Positions 18,177-28,468 of a DNA stretch of 64,000 nucleotides are shown in pieces. Source of the DNA: CAVRAZ01 sp963719135 (lineage in GTDB: Bacteria > Pseudomonadota > Gammaproteobacteria > DSM-19610); assembly GCA_963719135.1 (NCBI GenBank), contig CAVRAZ010000007.1:310001-374000 (forward strand). Reading direction: 5' to 3'. Every line of letters begins with the position of its first letter. The stretch's first letter is position 1. A model generated the notes under the pieces. It saw only the letters and a list, made by a program, of their open reading frames with translations. It had not been told where the DNA came from and searched no databases. A program made the position numbers and the translations under genes.

Positions 18177-19997
18177 CAGTCACCCTCCAGGTGCGCGCCG
18201 GCGTCGTCGCGTCCGGTCATCTCCCGCGCCCGCTGCAGCGCGCCGTCGAGATCGAACGCGGGTTCGAACTCCAGCGACTCCAGGCGCCGCTCGTAGGCCG
18301 GACGGAAGCGCTTCATGCTGTCCAGCAGCGGGTTGCAGGCGGTATGCCCGAGACCGCAATGGCTGGAGGCCTGCAACAGCCGGCTGAGACGGAAGATCTG
18401 GTTGAGATCGTGCTGCGAACCCTTGCCGCGGTGGATCTTGTCCACGACATTGCGCAGCAGCACGGTCCCAACCCGGCACGGCGTGCAGAAACCGCAGCTC
18501 TCGTGCGCGAAAAAGTGCGTGAAGTTGCGCGCCACCTCGAAAATGTCGCGCGATTCGTCGAACACCATGAATGCGCCCGCAGTGGGCAGGTCCTCGAAGG
18601 CGATGCGGCGCCCGAACTCGGTGGCGTCGATGCACGCCCCCGAAGGACCGCTGATCTGGACCGCCTGGGCGCGTTCGGCGCCGCAGTCCTGCAACACCTG
18701 TTCGACCGTAACGCCGAACGGATACTCGTAGATGCCGGGCCGCGCACAGTCGCCGGACACCGAGAGGATCTTGCTGCCGGCGGACTTGGCGGTGCCGATG
18801 CCGCGGTACCATTCGTCGCCGTGCAGCGCGACCAGCGCCGCTGCGCAGAAGGTCTCGACATTGTTCACCACGGTCGGTTGCTGCAGGTAGCCGTGAGTGA
18901 CCGGGTACGGCGGGCGGTTGCGCGGCACGCCGCGCTTGCCTTCCAACGACTCGATGAGCGCCGATTCCTCGCCGCAGACATAGGCGCCGGCGCCGAGATG
19001 AATGTCGATATCGAAGTCGAACCCGGCCTGACCGCAAATGCCGGCACCCAGCAGCCCGTCGGCGCGGCGCCGCGCCAGCACCGCCTGCAGCGGCGCCAGC
19101 AGGTGCCGGTACTCGCCGCGCAGGTAGACAAAACCCTTTTGTGCGCCGACGACATAGGCGCACACCGTCATGCCCTCGAACACCAGGTCTGCATAGCTGT
19201 TGAGCAGCACCCGGTCCTTGAAGGTACCGGGCTCACCCTCGTCCGCGTTGCACACCACGTAGCGCATGTCTCCCGGCGGCGTTGCGGCAGGCCTCCCACT
19301 TGAGCCCGGTCGCAAAACCCGCGCCGCCGCGCCCGCGCAGGTTCGAACCCTTGATCGCCTCCAGCGTCGCCAGCGACCCCTGTTGCGCAGCCGGGACGGT
19401 CGTGTCCGGCAGGGTGCGGCTCATCGCCGCGCGGATGGCTTCGCCCGCCTCCAGCGAGGAGTCGAGCAGGATGTCCCTGCGGTGGATGTTGTCCTCGATG
19501 TGGAACAGCTCGGCGGGCCATTGTTCGACCGGCGAGCCCGCGCGGATCAGCTCGACGATCTGGTCGACCCGCTCGGCGGTCATGCGCGGAATCGCCCAGC
19601 CGTTGACCAGCACCGCCGGCCCCTGGTCGCACATGCCGGTGCAGGAGGTGGTATCCGCCAGCACCAGGCCATCTTCCGAACCCTTGCCGCGTTCCAGCCA
19701 GAGGTTGGTGCAGAACCGATCCAGCAGTTCCAGGTTGCCCGCCATGCGGTCGGTGATGTTGTCCGAGAACAGGACCCGGTAGCGGCCTGCCGGTTGCAGG
19801 TGGAGAAAACTGTAGAAACCGGCCACCCCCTCGACCCGGGCACGCGGCAGATCCAGCGCCTGCGCCAGGTAGGTGAGGGTCGCCGGCGGCAGCCAGCCGT
19901 CGATCTCCTGCGCCTCGCGCAGAATCTGCAGCAGCGCGGTGGACTCGCCGTGCCAACGCTCGACGATCCGGTCCAGCTCTGCACGTTCCTGTATCAC
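18176..19997 (-). CDS. hoxF: Hydrogenase diaphorase subunit HoxF (NuoE-NuoF fusion), one frameshift
   Basis: Two overlapping frames make one HoxF of about 600 residues. The 5' frame (19997 to about 19285) encodes a NuoE/thioredoxin-like domain with [2Fe-2S] cysteines (TTSCTGMCDQGP) and the start of the NuoF domain (GRGGAGFATGLKWEACRN). The 3' frame resumes with PGDMRYVVCNADEGEPGTF, the FMN/NADH region AGAYVCGEESALIESLEG, and the [4Fe-4S] ligands ESCGFCTPCRVGT. The break is one extra base in a GCCGCCGGG run near 19280. Everything around it is intact, so a sequencing error is as likely as a mutation. If real, the NAD(H) module would be lost. A 618-bp stretch (18521-19138) is duplicated at 26442. 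Confidence 0.88.
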
Positions 19998-20654
19998 TCG
20001 CGTTTCAACCTCGTCAATGAGTGCCCTGAGAAAGCAATTGTCCTGTGCCTAAAGCCCGTCGCCCGCAAGCGTGCGGCGAACCGTCCAGGGTCATCCGGAA
20101 GCGACAAGCTAAACGCTTCGGCCCACAAAGGCAACCTTGTTCTGCCCTGCTTGCGGGCAGCCGCCGTGCCGCCCCGCACGTTGATGGGGCATATTCGCTG
20201 GAAATACGTCGCTCGCTGTGCCATCCGAATCTTGTTGCAACTTTTGAGCCGTGACAGCGGACAGGAATCGTACTCGAAGCGCCCGTCCGACCTGAGGCTG
20301 GCGATGTCCTTGCTGATCTTCTCCTGTCATCCCGCGCGCAACTCTTCTTGAGGGTCGAACGCCGGGGCGTGGGGCCTGAAGTTCAGCAGCGACGAGTCCA
20401 CCTCGCGCGCCATCGTATCCTGGAGCAGCCTATTGGTGGGGATCCTGTCCGCATCGTACTCCCAAACGATGCGCAGGCGTCGGGTTGTCCGAGCAGCAAT
20501 CGCGCGCTGTTCGTGGACTTCGAGGAAACTGACCTGGCCAAATTGCTGCTACAGCGCATCGACAGGACCAACCACGACGCGCGCGAGTTCGTTACAGGTA
20601 CAAGAAAGCGATCGCAGGTTCACTGAGGAGAACGGTAGTGGCGGCGCGGTCACT
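19998..20654. other. Region upstream of hoxF without a supported gene
   Basis: Only short frames without known motifs were found. A minus-strand frame near 20350-20600 reads like an eroded protein (REVDSSLLNFRPHAPAF) but no family is recognised. The hox promoter should lie in the right-to-left direction close to 20000-20100; no clear signal was seen. Confidence 0.3.
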
Positions 20655-20661
20655 CTAGCGG

Positions 20662-20844
20662 GTGTTCAATAGCGACATCGAGACCTGTCGGGAATGCGGC
20701 GGGGCGGTGAGGATCATCGCCTGCATCGATGACCCGGTGGTGATCGAGAAGATTCTCACCCACCTCGATGAGAAAGGCGCCTCGGCGGAAGCTTTCCGGC
20801 AGCCGCGGTACCGGGCGCCGCCCCAGGCGGGTCTGTTCGACTGA
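20662..20844 (+). pseudogene. IS91-family transposase C-terminal remnant
   Basis: About 60 codons carry the conserved C-terminal block of IS91-type transposases: DIETCRECGGAVRIIACIDD followed by PVVIEKILTHLDEK and an LFD end. The remainder of the transposase, including the catalytic tyrosine region, is absent. It is related to but distinct from the copies at 29250, 38171 and 42700. Confidence 0.8.
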
Positions 20845-21157
20845 GCCGGAATCCCCCGGTGAATATCACTCACGGCTGCACCGCCGAGCGGCGCGGCATC
20901 GGTGGCCGCCGGCCTGAGGGCCGGTGTCAGTCGGAAAAGAGCGCCGGCGAGCAAGCATCGCTCGGATTGGGGAGCTGGAATTCAGGTCAAGGCCACGTCA
21001 AGGGGCTCAGATCGCCGGTTGCCAGGCGACCCAGATGGGCGTGGGATGCGCGTTTGATCGGAGGAACAGCGCGTTTATGCAGCCTATACCCTCTATCGTT
21101 CTATCCGCACGGCGAAATTCACCGGCCATTCTCAATTTACATGAAAGGGAGTTTGCC
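20845..21157. other. Intergenic region without a supported gene
   Basis: Nothing beyond short unsupported frames lies between the IS91 remnant and the aqpZ fragment. A ribosome-site-like AAAGGGAG lies at 21144-21151, just ahead of the aqpZ start. Confidence 0.35.
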
Positions 21158-21265
21158 ATGTTCGCGAAGTTATCAGCGGAGTTCATCGGTACGTTCTGGC
21201 TCGTCTTGGGAGGATGCGGCGGCGCCGTCATCGCGGCGGCTTCTCCCGGCCGACAGTTGCCGTGA
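21158..21265 (+). pseudogene. aqpZ: Aquaporin Z N-terminal fragment
   Basis: The 35-codon frame begins MFAKLSAEFIGTFWLVLGGC and continues GGAVIAAASPG, which matches the first transmembrane helix of AqpZ water channels. The frame then stops and runs into an unrelated sequence (DUF2269-like). Only the first of six helices remains, so it cannot form a channel. The ATG is preceded by GGGAGTTTGCC, an original-looking ribosome site. Confidence 0.75.
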
Positions 21266-21269
21266 GCTG

Positions 21270-21875
21270 CCGGTACTCAAGTTTGTTCATCTGTTGCGTC
21301 TCACGCTGATGGGGGCGGGGCTGATCGGAGTCTGGTACGGGGATCGCCGCTCCCGGCAAGCTCCGGAGCTGTCCGCGTTCGCCGAGGGTCTCCACAGTAT
21401 CGCGGTGCTCTACGACGGTCTTGTTGTCCCCGGCGCTCTTCTGCTGGTCGGCTCGGGCACGTGACTGATCGTCACGGTATATGGAGGGCGGGTGTTCCTC
21501 GGGGTGCCGTGGTTGACCGGCCTGGTTGCGCGCTTTGCATTCGAGTTCATTGAGGGAAACACGGTCACACGACTCTATTTTATGCGTCTCCGTCGAGTCA
21601 CGCGAGAGGCGGTCCGGCGAGGGAACCTGACGCCGGAGTTGGAACGAGTCCGACGCGAACATGTCCCCGCGTTTACGCACTTTCTCGACATCCCAATACT
21701 TTTCGTGATCGTGGTGCCAGGGGCGATGCGTCCGAATACTTGGGCACTACGCGAGGGAGTGGTGCTTACCGCAACAAATACGCTCATGGCCGAACTCGCT
21801 CAGGATTGGAGTCGGCCAGAGGGTGGCCAATTGGTTGGCATACTGTTTCAAGACGTACTTCCACCCATCGCCTAA
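21270..21875 (+). pseudogene. DUF2269-like membrane protein, interrupted by a stop
   Basis: The frame reads LPVLKFVHLLRLTLMGAGL at its start, consistent with the first helix of DUF2269-type integral membrane proteins. An in-frame TGA at 21462 interrupts it, after which the same frame continues to 21875 (GVPWLTGLVARFAFEFIEGN, then LDIPILFVIVVPGAMRPN). The start codon is lost at the junction with the aqpZ fragment. The DUF2269 assignment rests on hydropathy and a few motifs and is tentative. Confidence 0.45.
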
Positions 21876-21922
21876 CAAGGACTCCATCGGACGGCAAATC
21901 ATGGCCAACCCAGGTGGTTCAA

Positions 21923-21944
21923 GAACCCCGTGCGAGCGGGGTTT
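21923..21944 (+). terminator. Weak stem-loop after the DUF2269-like pseudogene
   Basis: AACCCCG and CGGGGTT form a 7-bp stem with a short loop, followed by only a short T-rich stretch. It could be a terminator, but the missing T run weakens the case. Confidence 0.3.
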
Positions 21945-22458
21945 CCTGTTTGCAGGCTAATGTCCGGCTTTGGGAGGTCTTCGACCGTGCAGACGGCCTG
22001 TCGAAGGCCCGTCTCCTACCGGTCCGCGGCCGGCCCGGCCCGGTCATTCGGGTTTGCAGATGTTTAGGGAACCGTCAGTAGCGAACTCGCATCAGGTATC
22101 GAGTTCGGGTGTTGCGACGGCCTGTTTGTAAGCGCGGCAAGAAGGTGTGTCGACCCCGCTTACAGATTTCCCCGTGAAGAAATGGCTGCGCTCCATCCAA
22201 CTTGCTGATCTGACATCCATCGGCTCGCCGGGCCCGCGTTTTGCACCTGAATAATTGGCTTCGCCGCGCGATTCGGCGCGGGAACGTTCGGGTCCAAACT
22301 ATCCAGGAACCATTGATAACCGGAATGAAGAAGTCGTTGGTATGGAAACGTTTGGCATGTGGCGCACGTCTTGCGCCGGAATTCCAATCGTCGCCGGCGG
22401 CACATCACAGGTGGCGTGTGCTGGTGACGATTGAACCTAACCTATGGAGACAAAGTTC
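21945..22458. other. Intergenic region without a supported gene
   Basis: Short frames occur on both strands but carry no motifs. Regulatory sequence for the exported protein at 22459 presumably lies at the right end. Confidence 0.3.
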
Positions 22459-22908
22459 ATGAAACAGATCAAAAGCAGCGCTCTCGCCCTATTCCTGGGG
22501 CTCGCCGCGCTCGGGCAAGCGCATGCGGCAAATTACTGTATCGCGGTCAATGGCGGCTTCGGCAACGGCGGAACCAGTTTCGTCGGCAAGGGGTTCGCAT
22601 TGCCGGCGGCTGGAAACTGCAAACCCTGGGCGGGTTACACGAAGACTTCGTCAACCGTTATCGCGGCGTCGACCGGGGCCGGTTGTCTCTCCAGTAACGG
22701 CAAGGTATTTACGCTCACCGTCTTCAGTACCGACCCGCCCTGGTTCGGGACCGGGCAATTCGGAACGGACCACATCCGGTTCTGTCCGGCAGGGGTCAGT
22801 GGCTGCCCGATCGGCGCCGGGACTGACGTCGGAAGTTTTGGCCCCGCTGCCGCGGTGCCTCAGACCTGCACGTCGGCCCTCTTGAATTTGCCGGCACTGC
22901 ATGACTAA
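22459..22908 (+). CDS. Small exported protein of unknown function
   Basis: The start at 22459 is preferred to the ATG 15 bases upstream because GGAG at 22446 then sits at a normal distance. The 149-residue product has a clean signal peptide (LALFLGLAALGQAHA cleaved before ANYC). The mature part is Gly/Ser/Thr-rich with six or more cysteines in pairs, suggesting a disulfide-bonded secreted protein. Its family is not recognised. It is flanked by gaps of more than 200 bases and stands alone. Confidence 0.6.
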   Translation: MKQIKSSALALFLGLAALGQAHAANYCIAVNGGFGNGGTSFVGKGFALPAAGNCKPWAGYTKTSSTVIAASTGAGCLSSNGKVFTLTVFSTDPPWFGTGQFGTDHIRFCPAGVSGCPIGAGTDVGSFGPAAAVPQTCTSALLNLPALHD

Positions 22909-23137
22909 GTCCATTTAGTCACCATCGCCCAAACGTAGCCATGGATCGCCGGGCAGGGGAGGCTTCGGCACCCTGGCGCGTGAGGTCGCGCAGGGAGGAT
23001 GCGGGTTGGTTCGTCGCCTGTCGAGGGAGACAGGGGGCGCCCGCCAGCCGTTTCCGGAAGTATGGTAAATTCGCGCTAAAGGGACAGAGTGCCTTCAGAA
23101 CGGCGCTTTCCGCAGTCAACCCGCGAGAGACCACTTC

Positions 23138-25996
23138 ATGGGCGGAATTCCGGTTTCCATCGTAATTCCCGCTTACAACGCGTCGCCCACGATCGGCGAA
23201 ACCCTGCAGTGCCTGGTCGCACAGACCCGTCAGGCTTGGGAGGCCATCCTGGTCGACGACGGGTCGGCCGACGCGACCGCGGAAATCGCCCGCGGCTTCG
23301 CGGCGCGCGGCTATCCGGTTCGTGTGATCGTTCAGGACCGACTGGGCGTCTGCGCCGCGCGCAATGCCGGCATTGCGCTTGCCCGCGGCGAGTGGATGCT
23401 GTTTCTCGATGCCGACGACTGGATCGTTCCCGACTATCTGGAGCGCATGTTGGCCGTACTGGAGGCCGATCCGGGTCTTGACGCCGTGCACTGCGGATGG
23501 TGCCGCATCGCGCCCGACGGAACCCGCCTGCCCGAGAAGTACAGCGATGCCTCTCCTGATCTCTTCCCCACGCTGTCCCGGCGCTGTCCGTTCGCGATCC
23601 ACGCGTGCGTCATGCGAAAAGCGTCGATCGAAGCGGTCGGCGGTTTCGACACGTCGCTGAAGGTCTGCGAGGACTGGGATCTGTGGCAGCGGGCGGCCCG
23701 CCGCGGAGCGCGTTTCGGCAGTGTCCACGAGGTGCTGGCGCTGTACCGGATGCGACCGGGATCCTTGTCGCGCGATCCGATACAGTTCTGCCGCGACGGT
23801 CTGCGGGTGCTGGAGCAGGGGCATGCACCGGACCCGCGCGTCCGGGATCCGCTGCCGGTCCACGCGCAGGGACAGCCGATCGGGGAACTGGCGTTCTACC
23901 GGATAATGCTCATCACCTGGCTGGCGGGCCTGCTGCTCGGCGAAGGAAAGGATGCCACGCCAATGCTCGAAGGCATCCCGGTGGCGGCGATTCCGGGGGT
24001 TAGCGCCTCGCTGATCGCCGACAACCTGTTCGAATCCGCCGGATTGCAGGACTGTCGCATCGAATCGGCGTGGGTTGAACGATGGCCTTTGATGCATGGC
24101 GTGGTTGCGGATTTTCTCGCGGCCGTGGAGCGGCGGACCCGCACACCTGGCCTGGCGCAGTGCGTCAGGGTTCTGCTGGAGCGGCGCGTCGTCGAACGGG
24201 CGGTGGCGTTGTTCCCGACCAGCATCGGATCGACCTACGGCATCCGCGTGGATATCACACGACCGCTGGCCGACGTTCAGGTTGGGCGCTCGAACGAGCG
24301 CCTGTATTGCCGCGTCGAGATCGCGGGTGAGGTGCTGGGCGTCGTCGAACTGCCGATCTGCGACGGCGTCATCGACAGTTGCGTTCTGGCCGACGCGATT
24401 GCCGCGTGCTTCGCCTGGGACATGCTCGGTCGGTTCTTCGACGCGACGATCTACCGTCGGCCTCTACCCCGGGGCGGCAGGATGCGGCGCCTGTTCGGCG
24501 CCGGGCGGTTGCGTCAGCCGGCCATCGCGCCTTCGGTTCCGCTCGTTCACGATCAGATCGGCTGGCAGGTATTTCTGCAGCAGCTCTGGCGTCGTTGGGA
24601 TTGGCCGCAGGAACGATTCTACGACATCAACGCCGTGGAACCCGCGCCCGTCGAGCGCCGAGCCGATCGTGCCCACATCGAAGTGGAACTCGGCGCGCCG
24701 TTGCCGAACGTGCGCGTGGATGGGCCGGAACTGAGCGTCACGCTCCGTGTCGGCGGTGTGCCGGCCGCTCGCTTCGTCGTACCCGCCGCGCAAGGTTGGG
24801 TTTCAGCCGCTGCCCTGAGAGTCGCATTGCTGAGCGAAACGGGTTTCGAACTTTGCGTGGCGGCGGTGCGCGAAGCGCTGATCGGGCATTCATGGAGCGA
24901 CAAAATGCCGCTGGCCGAGCGCCTGGCGGCGGCCGCTCGGCGGGACGCGGAGCTGAAGCGTCCACCGGCCTACGGGCAGGGCGGCACGGCGGCGCCGTGC
25001 CCGCCGGACGGCTCCTTGATACTGGGCCGGCGCCCGGGGCCTGCCGCCAGCAGCGCGTCCCGGTTTGCGCGTTTGCCCGGTGCAGTTGCCGGTCCGCTGT
25101 TGGACATGGCGTCTGCCGCCGGGGAGTGGATTGCCTGCCGGCCTTCGGGAGCAGGCGTGCCGCACAGCGTAATCTACGCGCCGACATTGATTCGCGCAGG
25201 CGATGCGAGCCGGGAGTTTCGCAGCGTTGCGGCGGTCGCCGCGCACGCTCACCCGCAAGGCGGACAACCGGGTCCGAACGAGTCGCCGGCGGGGGTCACT
25301 ACGGCGCTGCCGGTGCTGATGTACCACCGCGTCGCGCCCGGAGGAGAGGACGGGATGCGCCGCTACCGCGTGGATCCGGCGGCGTTCGAGCAGCAGTTGG
25401 AGTATCTGCGGGCGTCCGGTTACTACAGCGTCGGCCTGGACGAATGGCAGAAGGCCGTCGGCGGCCGGTCGCCGCTGCCGGGTCGCGCGATCGCCATCAC
25501 GTTCGACGACGGCTACCAGGACTTTTGCGACCATGCGGCGCCGCTGTTGCGGCGCTATGGATTTTCCGCGACCGTCTTTCTCGTCGCGGACCGGATCGGC
25601 GACTCGAACGTGTGGGATCAGGCTTTCTCGGAAAAGCTGCCCTTGATGGGGTGGGCCGAAATACTCGAGCTTCAGGCGCAGGGCTTTCAGTTCGGATCGC
25701 ATTCCGCCAGCCATCGAGCGCTCACCGGATTGTCGCTCGCCGAGGCGGCCATCGAAGGCGCGCGTTCCCGCGCCGCGCTGGAAACAAAGCTGAAGGTTCC
25801 CGTGCGGGCCATCGCTTATCCGTACGGCGACTTCGATCCGATCGTCGCGCACATCATGGGGGCTTGCGGCTATCTCTACGGCCTTTCCTGTCGACCGGGG
25901 CGCGCACGCCTCGAAGACTCCCTGCTCGCGGTGCCGCGGATCGAGATCGAGGGCGGCCGCTCACTGCGCGATTTTGTCGACCGGCTTGCCGGTTAG
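23138..25996 (+). CDS. Fusion of family 2 glycosyltransferase and NodB-type polysaccharide deacetylase
   Basis: The 952-residue protein opens with a GT-A fold family 2 glycosyltransferase: VSIVIPAYNASPTI, then LVDDGSADATAEIA, and the metal-binding DxD in LFLDADDW near residue 92. A long middle region (about 240-700) has no recognised motif. The C-terminal 230 residues are a polysaccharide deacetylase: VLMYHRVAP, the metal-binding Asp pair in ITFDDGYQDF, the His pair in FGSHSASHRAL, and AIAYPYGDF. Such architecture suits synthesis and modification of a cell-surface or O-linked glycan. No signal peptide is seen, so it probably acts in the cytoplasm. The linker may hold additional domains not recognised here. 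Confidence 0.85.
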   Translation: MGGIPVSIVIPAYNASPTIGETLQCLVAQTRQAWEAILVDDGSADATAEIARGFAARGYPVRVIVQDRLGVCAARNAGIALARGEWMLFLDADDWIVPDYLERMLAVLEADPGLDAVHCGWCRIAPDGTRLPEKYSDASPDLFPTLSRRCPFAIHACVMRKASIEAVGGFDTSLKVCEDWDLWQRAARRGARFGSVHEVLALYRMRPGSLSRDPIQFCRDGLRVLEQGHAPDPRVRDPLPVHAQGQPIGELAFYRIMLITWLAGLLLGEGKDATPMLEGIPVAAIPGVSASLIADNLFESAGLQDCRIESAWVERWPLMHGVVADFLAAVERRTRTPGLAQCVRVLLERRVVERAVALFPTSIGSTYGIRVDITRPLADVQVGRSNERLYCRVEIAGEVLGVVELPICDGVIDSCVLADAIAACFAWDMLGRFFDATIYRRPLPRGGRMRRLFGAGRLRQPAIAPSVPLVHDQIGWQVFLQQLWRRWDWPQERFYDINAVEPAPVERRADRAHIEVELGAPLPNVRVDGPELSVTLRVGGVPAARFVVPAAQGWVSAAALRVALLSETGFELCVAAVREALIGHSWSDKMPLAERLAAAARRDAELKRPPAYGQGGTAAPCPPDGSLILGRRPGPAASSASRFARLPGAVAGPLLDMASAAGEWIACRPSGAGVPHSVIYAPTLIRAGDASREFRSVAAVAAHAHPQGGQPGPNESPAGVTTALPVLMYHRVAPGGEDGMRRYRVDPAAFEQQLEYLRASGYYSVGLDEWQKAVGGRSPLPGRAIAITFDDGYQDFCDHAAPLLRRYGFSATVFLVADRIGDSNVWDQAFSEKLPLMGWAEILELQAQGFQFGSHSASHRALTGLSLAEAAIEGARSRAALETKLKVPVRAIAYPYGDFDPIVAHIMGACGYLYGLSCRPGRARLEDSLLAVPRIEIEGGRSLRDFVDRLAG

Positions 25997-26099
25997 GCGC
26001 TGTGTCCGCGGCTCCGCCGCGCTGCCGAAGTCCTGCCTGCGGTACCGATGCCGAAGTGTGCCGGGGTCGTTTTGTCGTGGTTCGTTGACCGGGACGCAA

Positions 26100-26330
26100 G
26101 GCGTCGAAGTGGAGCCCATCGACATACCCACGGTGTTTACCGGTTTCGACAATTACTGGAGGCCCTTCCTCGGCGGTCAGGGGCCCGCGCCCGCTTACGC
26201 GATGTCGCTCGAAGAGACCGCGAGATCGCGCCTGCGCGACCGCATTCGTGAACGCATTCCGACTGGTGCGAGCGGGTCGATATCCTTGACTGCCCGGGCC
26301 TGGGCGGTTCGCGCCACCGTCGCAAAGTAG
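26100..26330 (+). pseudogene. C-terminal remnant of a SAM-dependent methyltransferase
   Basis: The in-frame segment EVEPIDIPTVFTGFDNYW followed by PFLGGQGPAPAYAMSL and an end near TARAWAVRATV matches the C-terminal part of a class I methyltransferase family related to UbiE-like enzymes. The SAM-binding N-terminal domain is missing. It is cut off on the left next to the end of the glycosyltransferase-deacetylase gene and lies just before the duplicated hoxF block. Confidence 0.6.
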
Positions 26331-26441
26331 CCGATACGCCGGCTCCGGGCCGCGAGGAATGCGCCCCGGAGGGTTCGCTGGCGCGCCGTCACTTTGGACC
26401 TCGGCTCTGACGACGTTTCAAATGCGCGCGCGCAACGGCGC

Positions 26442-27059
26442 GAAGTTGCGCGCCACCTCGAAAATGTCGCGCGATTCGTCGAACACCATGAATGCGCCCG
26501 CAGTGGGCAGGTCCTCGAAGGCGATGCGGCGCCCGAACTCGGTGGCGTCGATGCACGCCCCCGAAGGGCCGCTGATCTGGACCGCCTGGGCACGTTCGGC
26601 GCCGCATTCCCGCAACACCTGTTCGACCGTAACGCCGAACGGATACTCGTAGATGCCGGGCCGCGCACAGTCGCCGGACACCGAGAGGATCTTGCTGCCG
26701 GCGGACTTGGCGGTGCCGATGCCGCGGTACCATTCGTCGCCGTGCAGCGCGACCAGCGCCGCTGCGCAGAAGGTCTCGACATTGTTCACCACGGTCGGTT
26801 GCTGCAGGTAGCCGTGAGTGACCGGGTAGGGCGGGCGGTTGCGCGGCACGCCGCGCTTGCCTTCCAACGACTCGATGAGTGCCGATTCCTCGCCGCAGAC
26901 ATAGGCGCCGGCGCCGAGATGAATGTCGATATCGAAGTCGAACCCGGCCTGACCGCAAATGCCGGCACCCAGCAGCCCGTCGGCGCGGCGCCGCGCCAGC
27001 ACCGCCTGCAGCGGCGCCAGCAGGTGCCGGTACTCGCCGCGCAGGTAGACAAAACCCTT
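26442..27059 (-). pseudogene. hoxF: Duplicated internal fragment of hoxF
   Basis: This 618-bp block is a near-identical direct copy of 18521-19138 inside hoxF, with only a handful of substitutions (for example GGACCG to GGGCCG and TACGGC to TAGGGC). It encodes the FMN/NADH-binding part of HoxF but lacks both ends. The left boundary is against methyltransferase-remnant sequence; the right boundary coincides exactly with the ISL3 element terminus at 27060. It cannot encode a functional protein. Confidence 0.93.
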
Positions 27060-28468
27060 GCCTCGTCAGAAAAATTCGTGGGTAGTTTTCGGTACGGGTA
27101 AAGCCCCAAGCGCATGATACAAGGCGATTTCAGCCGCATGATAGGTCCGAAACCCATACGCTTTTCTGGTGGTCAGTTTTGCTTTGGTGTTGAAGCCCTC
27201 GACGATCCCACTGGAAAACTGCTTTTTAGCCCGGAACCAGTTCAGCAGCAGGGGTCGATGACGTCTCAGCATCCTGGCCACTTTCTTCATGGGTTCAATC
27301 TTCGAGCGCATGGTCTTGGTGCACCAGTTATCCAGAAACTGCCCGGCCCAGTAGGGCGAGGTGTACGACCAGAATAGCTGAAACTCTTCCTTCAGAAGGT
27401 AGCTTCGGATCGATCTCAGATTGTACCGCAAAAGATCCGCCAGCTTGGTCTCCTGTTTGTCCGTCAGGTTCTCCGGTCGCTTGAGCAACAGCCAGCGCGT
27501 TTTCGTCAGCACGGCCTCAAGCCTTTCTCCTGCAACTCTTTCGCTTCCTGCGCACGCACCTCGTCAATCGCCTTGCTCAGGTGTGACATGATGTGAAACC
27601 GGTCCAGGATGTGCACGGCCTGGCCGGCCTTCTTGGCAATCACTTTCAGGTACGGTTTCCACATGTCACTGCAGATAAATCCCAAGGCCTGGCTGCGCTC
27701 CTTGCCAAACCAGCGGAAGAACCGCAGCAAAGTCTTGACTGTGCGCTTCTCGCCGATCCACAGCAGTCGCTTGCAGTGCCCATCGATCTGGTAGACCAGC
27801 GTCAAATAGCGGTGGCCTCGCTGCCAGGCGATCTCATCAACACCGATCGCCTTAATACCCGACAGGTCCTGGTGGTCCCGTCCCCAGACGACAGCCCGCT
27901 CCACCGAGCAGAACACATGATCCCAGGTCGTACGGAATGCCTCGGCCACCTCTTTCCAACTCAGCCGCTTCGCCCAACCTGCCAGAAACCAGGCATAGGC
28001 TTCAGTCAGCCGGTGTTTGCCTGCCACCCAGGGCATCCGCTCCACCCGGATGCCGCAGCACGGGCAATTGACCCGGCGTGGCGCATAAACGAAAAACACC
28101 TTGTTGCCCCACATCGGGATAAACTCGAAACGCCGCTCGGGCAGCGTATCGTAGCCTGGCCTTTTGCCCCGCAGCCACTACACACCGGACGGCTGTTCGA
28201 GCGCGGCTGTATCTCAACTTCAAGGGTCGGAACCGAAGCCCCTTCCACCCAGCGTACTGCTCCGTATACAAATGATTTGAATTTCTGCACTCGATTGAGG
28301 ATAGTCTTGATCTGCATCCTGTTCCTTTTGCTCTGATTGATGGTTGCTCGACACTTCCATCTTCTCAGAGCCGGGGCAGGATGCACTACCCTTCAAATTC
28401 CAGAAAAACTACCTCTACTTGCTGCAAATCCGCTAAAGTTTTACCCACAAATTTTCCTGAAGAGCCAA
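27060..28468 (-). mobile_element. ISL3-family insertion sequence
   Basis: Imperfect terminal inverted repeats bound the element. The left end reads GCCTCGTCAGAAAAATTCG; the right end, reverse-complemented, reads GGCTCTTCAGGAAAATTTG. GGCTCTTC-type ends are typical of ISL3. The transposase occupies most of the 1.4 kb. The flanking eight bases differ (AAACCCTT versus AAATATTC), so no target duplication is visible, consistent with rearrangement after insertion. Confidence 0.8.
27066..28317 (-). pseudogene. ISL3-family transposase, two frameshifts
   Basis: The product starts MQIKTILNRVQKFKSF, has the N-terminal zinc-binding pairs (CSGCG and NCPCCG), an HTH region (WFLAGWAKRLSWKEVAEAF) and the DDE domain (VGVDEIAWQRGHRYLTLVY, then DMWKPYLKV). 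The C-terminal FSSGIVEGFNTKAKLTTRKA includes the catalytic glutamate. Frameshifts near 28160 and 27510 split it into three frames. Both lie next to short homopolymers, so sequencing error or inactivation are both possible. Confidence 0.85.

Noticed and set aside
26442..27059. A possible second functional hoxF gene
   Set aside because: Only 618 bp of internal sequence is present, with neither N- nor C-terminal domains.
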